5,216 nt of DNA from Bacteroidota bacterium (GTDB taxonomy: Bacteria > Bacteroidota > Bacteroidia > Chitinophagales > Chitinophagaceae), in contig JAGWTX010000201.1 of assembly GCA_028875955.1 (NCBI GenBank), positions 1 through 5,216 of the forward strand, read 5' to 3'. The translations under genes and the position numbers were made by a program. Each line of letters opens with the position of its first letter. Positions within the stretch are counted from its first letter, which is position 1. Below the pieces are notes generated by a model. The model was not told the DNA's origin. It saw only the letters and a program-made list of their open reading frames with translations, and searched no databases. Shown here piece after piece: positions 5,199 to 5,216 of the stretch.

Positions 5199-5216
5199 AA
5201 TCTTACCAGTGTCTCA

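Overview
The window reads as chromosomal DNA from a member of the Bacteroidota, most likely the Chitinophagaceae or a close relative. Gene starts lack Shine-Dalgarno sequences. Three promoter boxes match the Bacteroidota -7 consensus TAnnTTTG exactly (2214-2221 plus, 2234-2227 minus, 2944-2951 plus). The protein set (HtrA protease, LuxC-type acyl-CoA reductase beside a YfhL/Alvin-type ferredoxin, Ddl, a kinase-less PASTA protein, a small rhodanese) also fits that phylum. The family placement is inference from protein character only.

Layout. Positions 1-890 (minus) hold the N-terminal 296 codons of an HtrA/DegP-type serine protease that runs off the left edge; its catalytic triad is complete. 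Positions 891-1204 are non-coding, with only weak inverted repeats. Positions 1205-2203 (minus) encode a LuxC-family acyl-CoA reductase. A 60-bp divergent promoter region separates it from a 2[4Fe-4S] ferredoxin (2264-2611, plus). Positions 2612-2968 are a 357-bp gap. It holds a hairpin just after the ferredoxin, a run of three stem-loops ending in a strong intrinsic terminator (2763-2797), and the ddl promoter. Then follow, all plus and probably co-transcribed, D-alanine--D-alanine ligase (2969-3949), a membrane-anchored protein with three PASTA repeats (4041-4859), and a single-domain rhodanese (4893-5198).

How the genes fit together. Ddl makes the D-Ala-D-Ala end of peptidoglycan precursors. 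PASTA domains in other proteins bind peptidoglycan or its fragments, so the pair looks like a cell-envelope module, with the rhodanese as a small sulfur-transfer rider. HtrA is an envelope quality-control protease and has its own transcript. The reductase and ferredoxin share a divergent promoter region and may be co-regulated; a direct electron-transfer link is unproven.

I see no mobile element, CRISPR array, tRNA, rRNA or defence system. The least explained parts are the structured 2687-2797 segment (possible small RNA or long 3' UTR), the kinase-less PASTA protein with a non-ATG start, and the reductase/ferredoxin pairing. Most of the window is ordinary housekeeping sequence.
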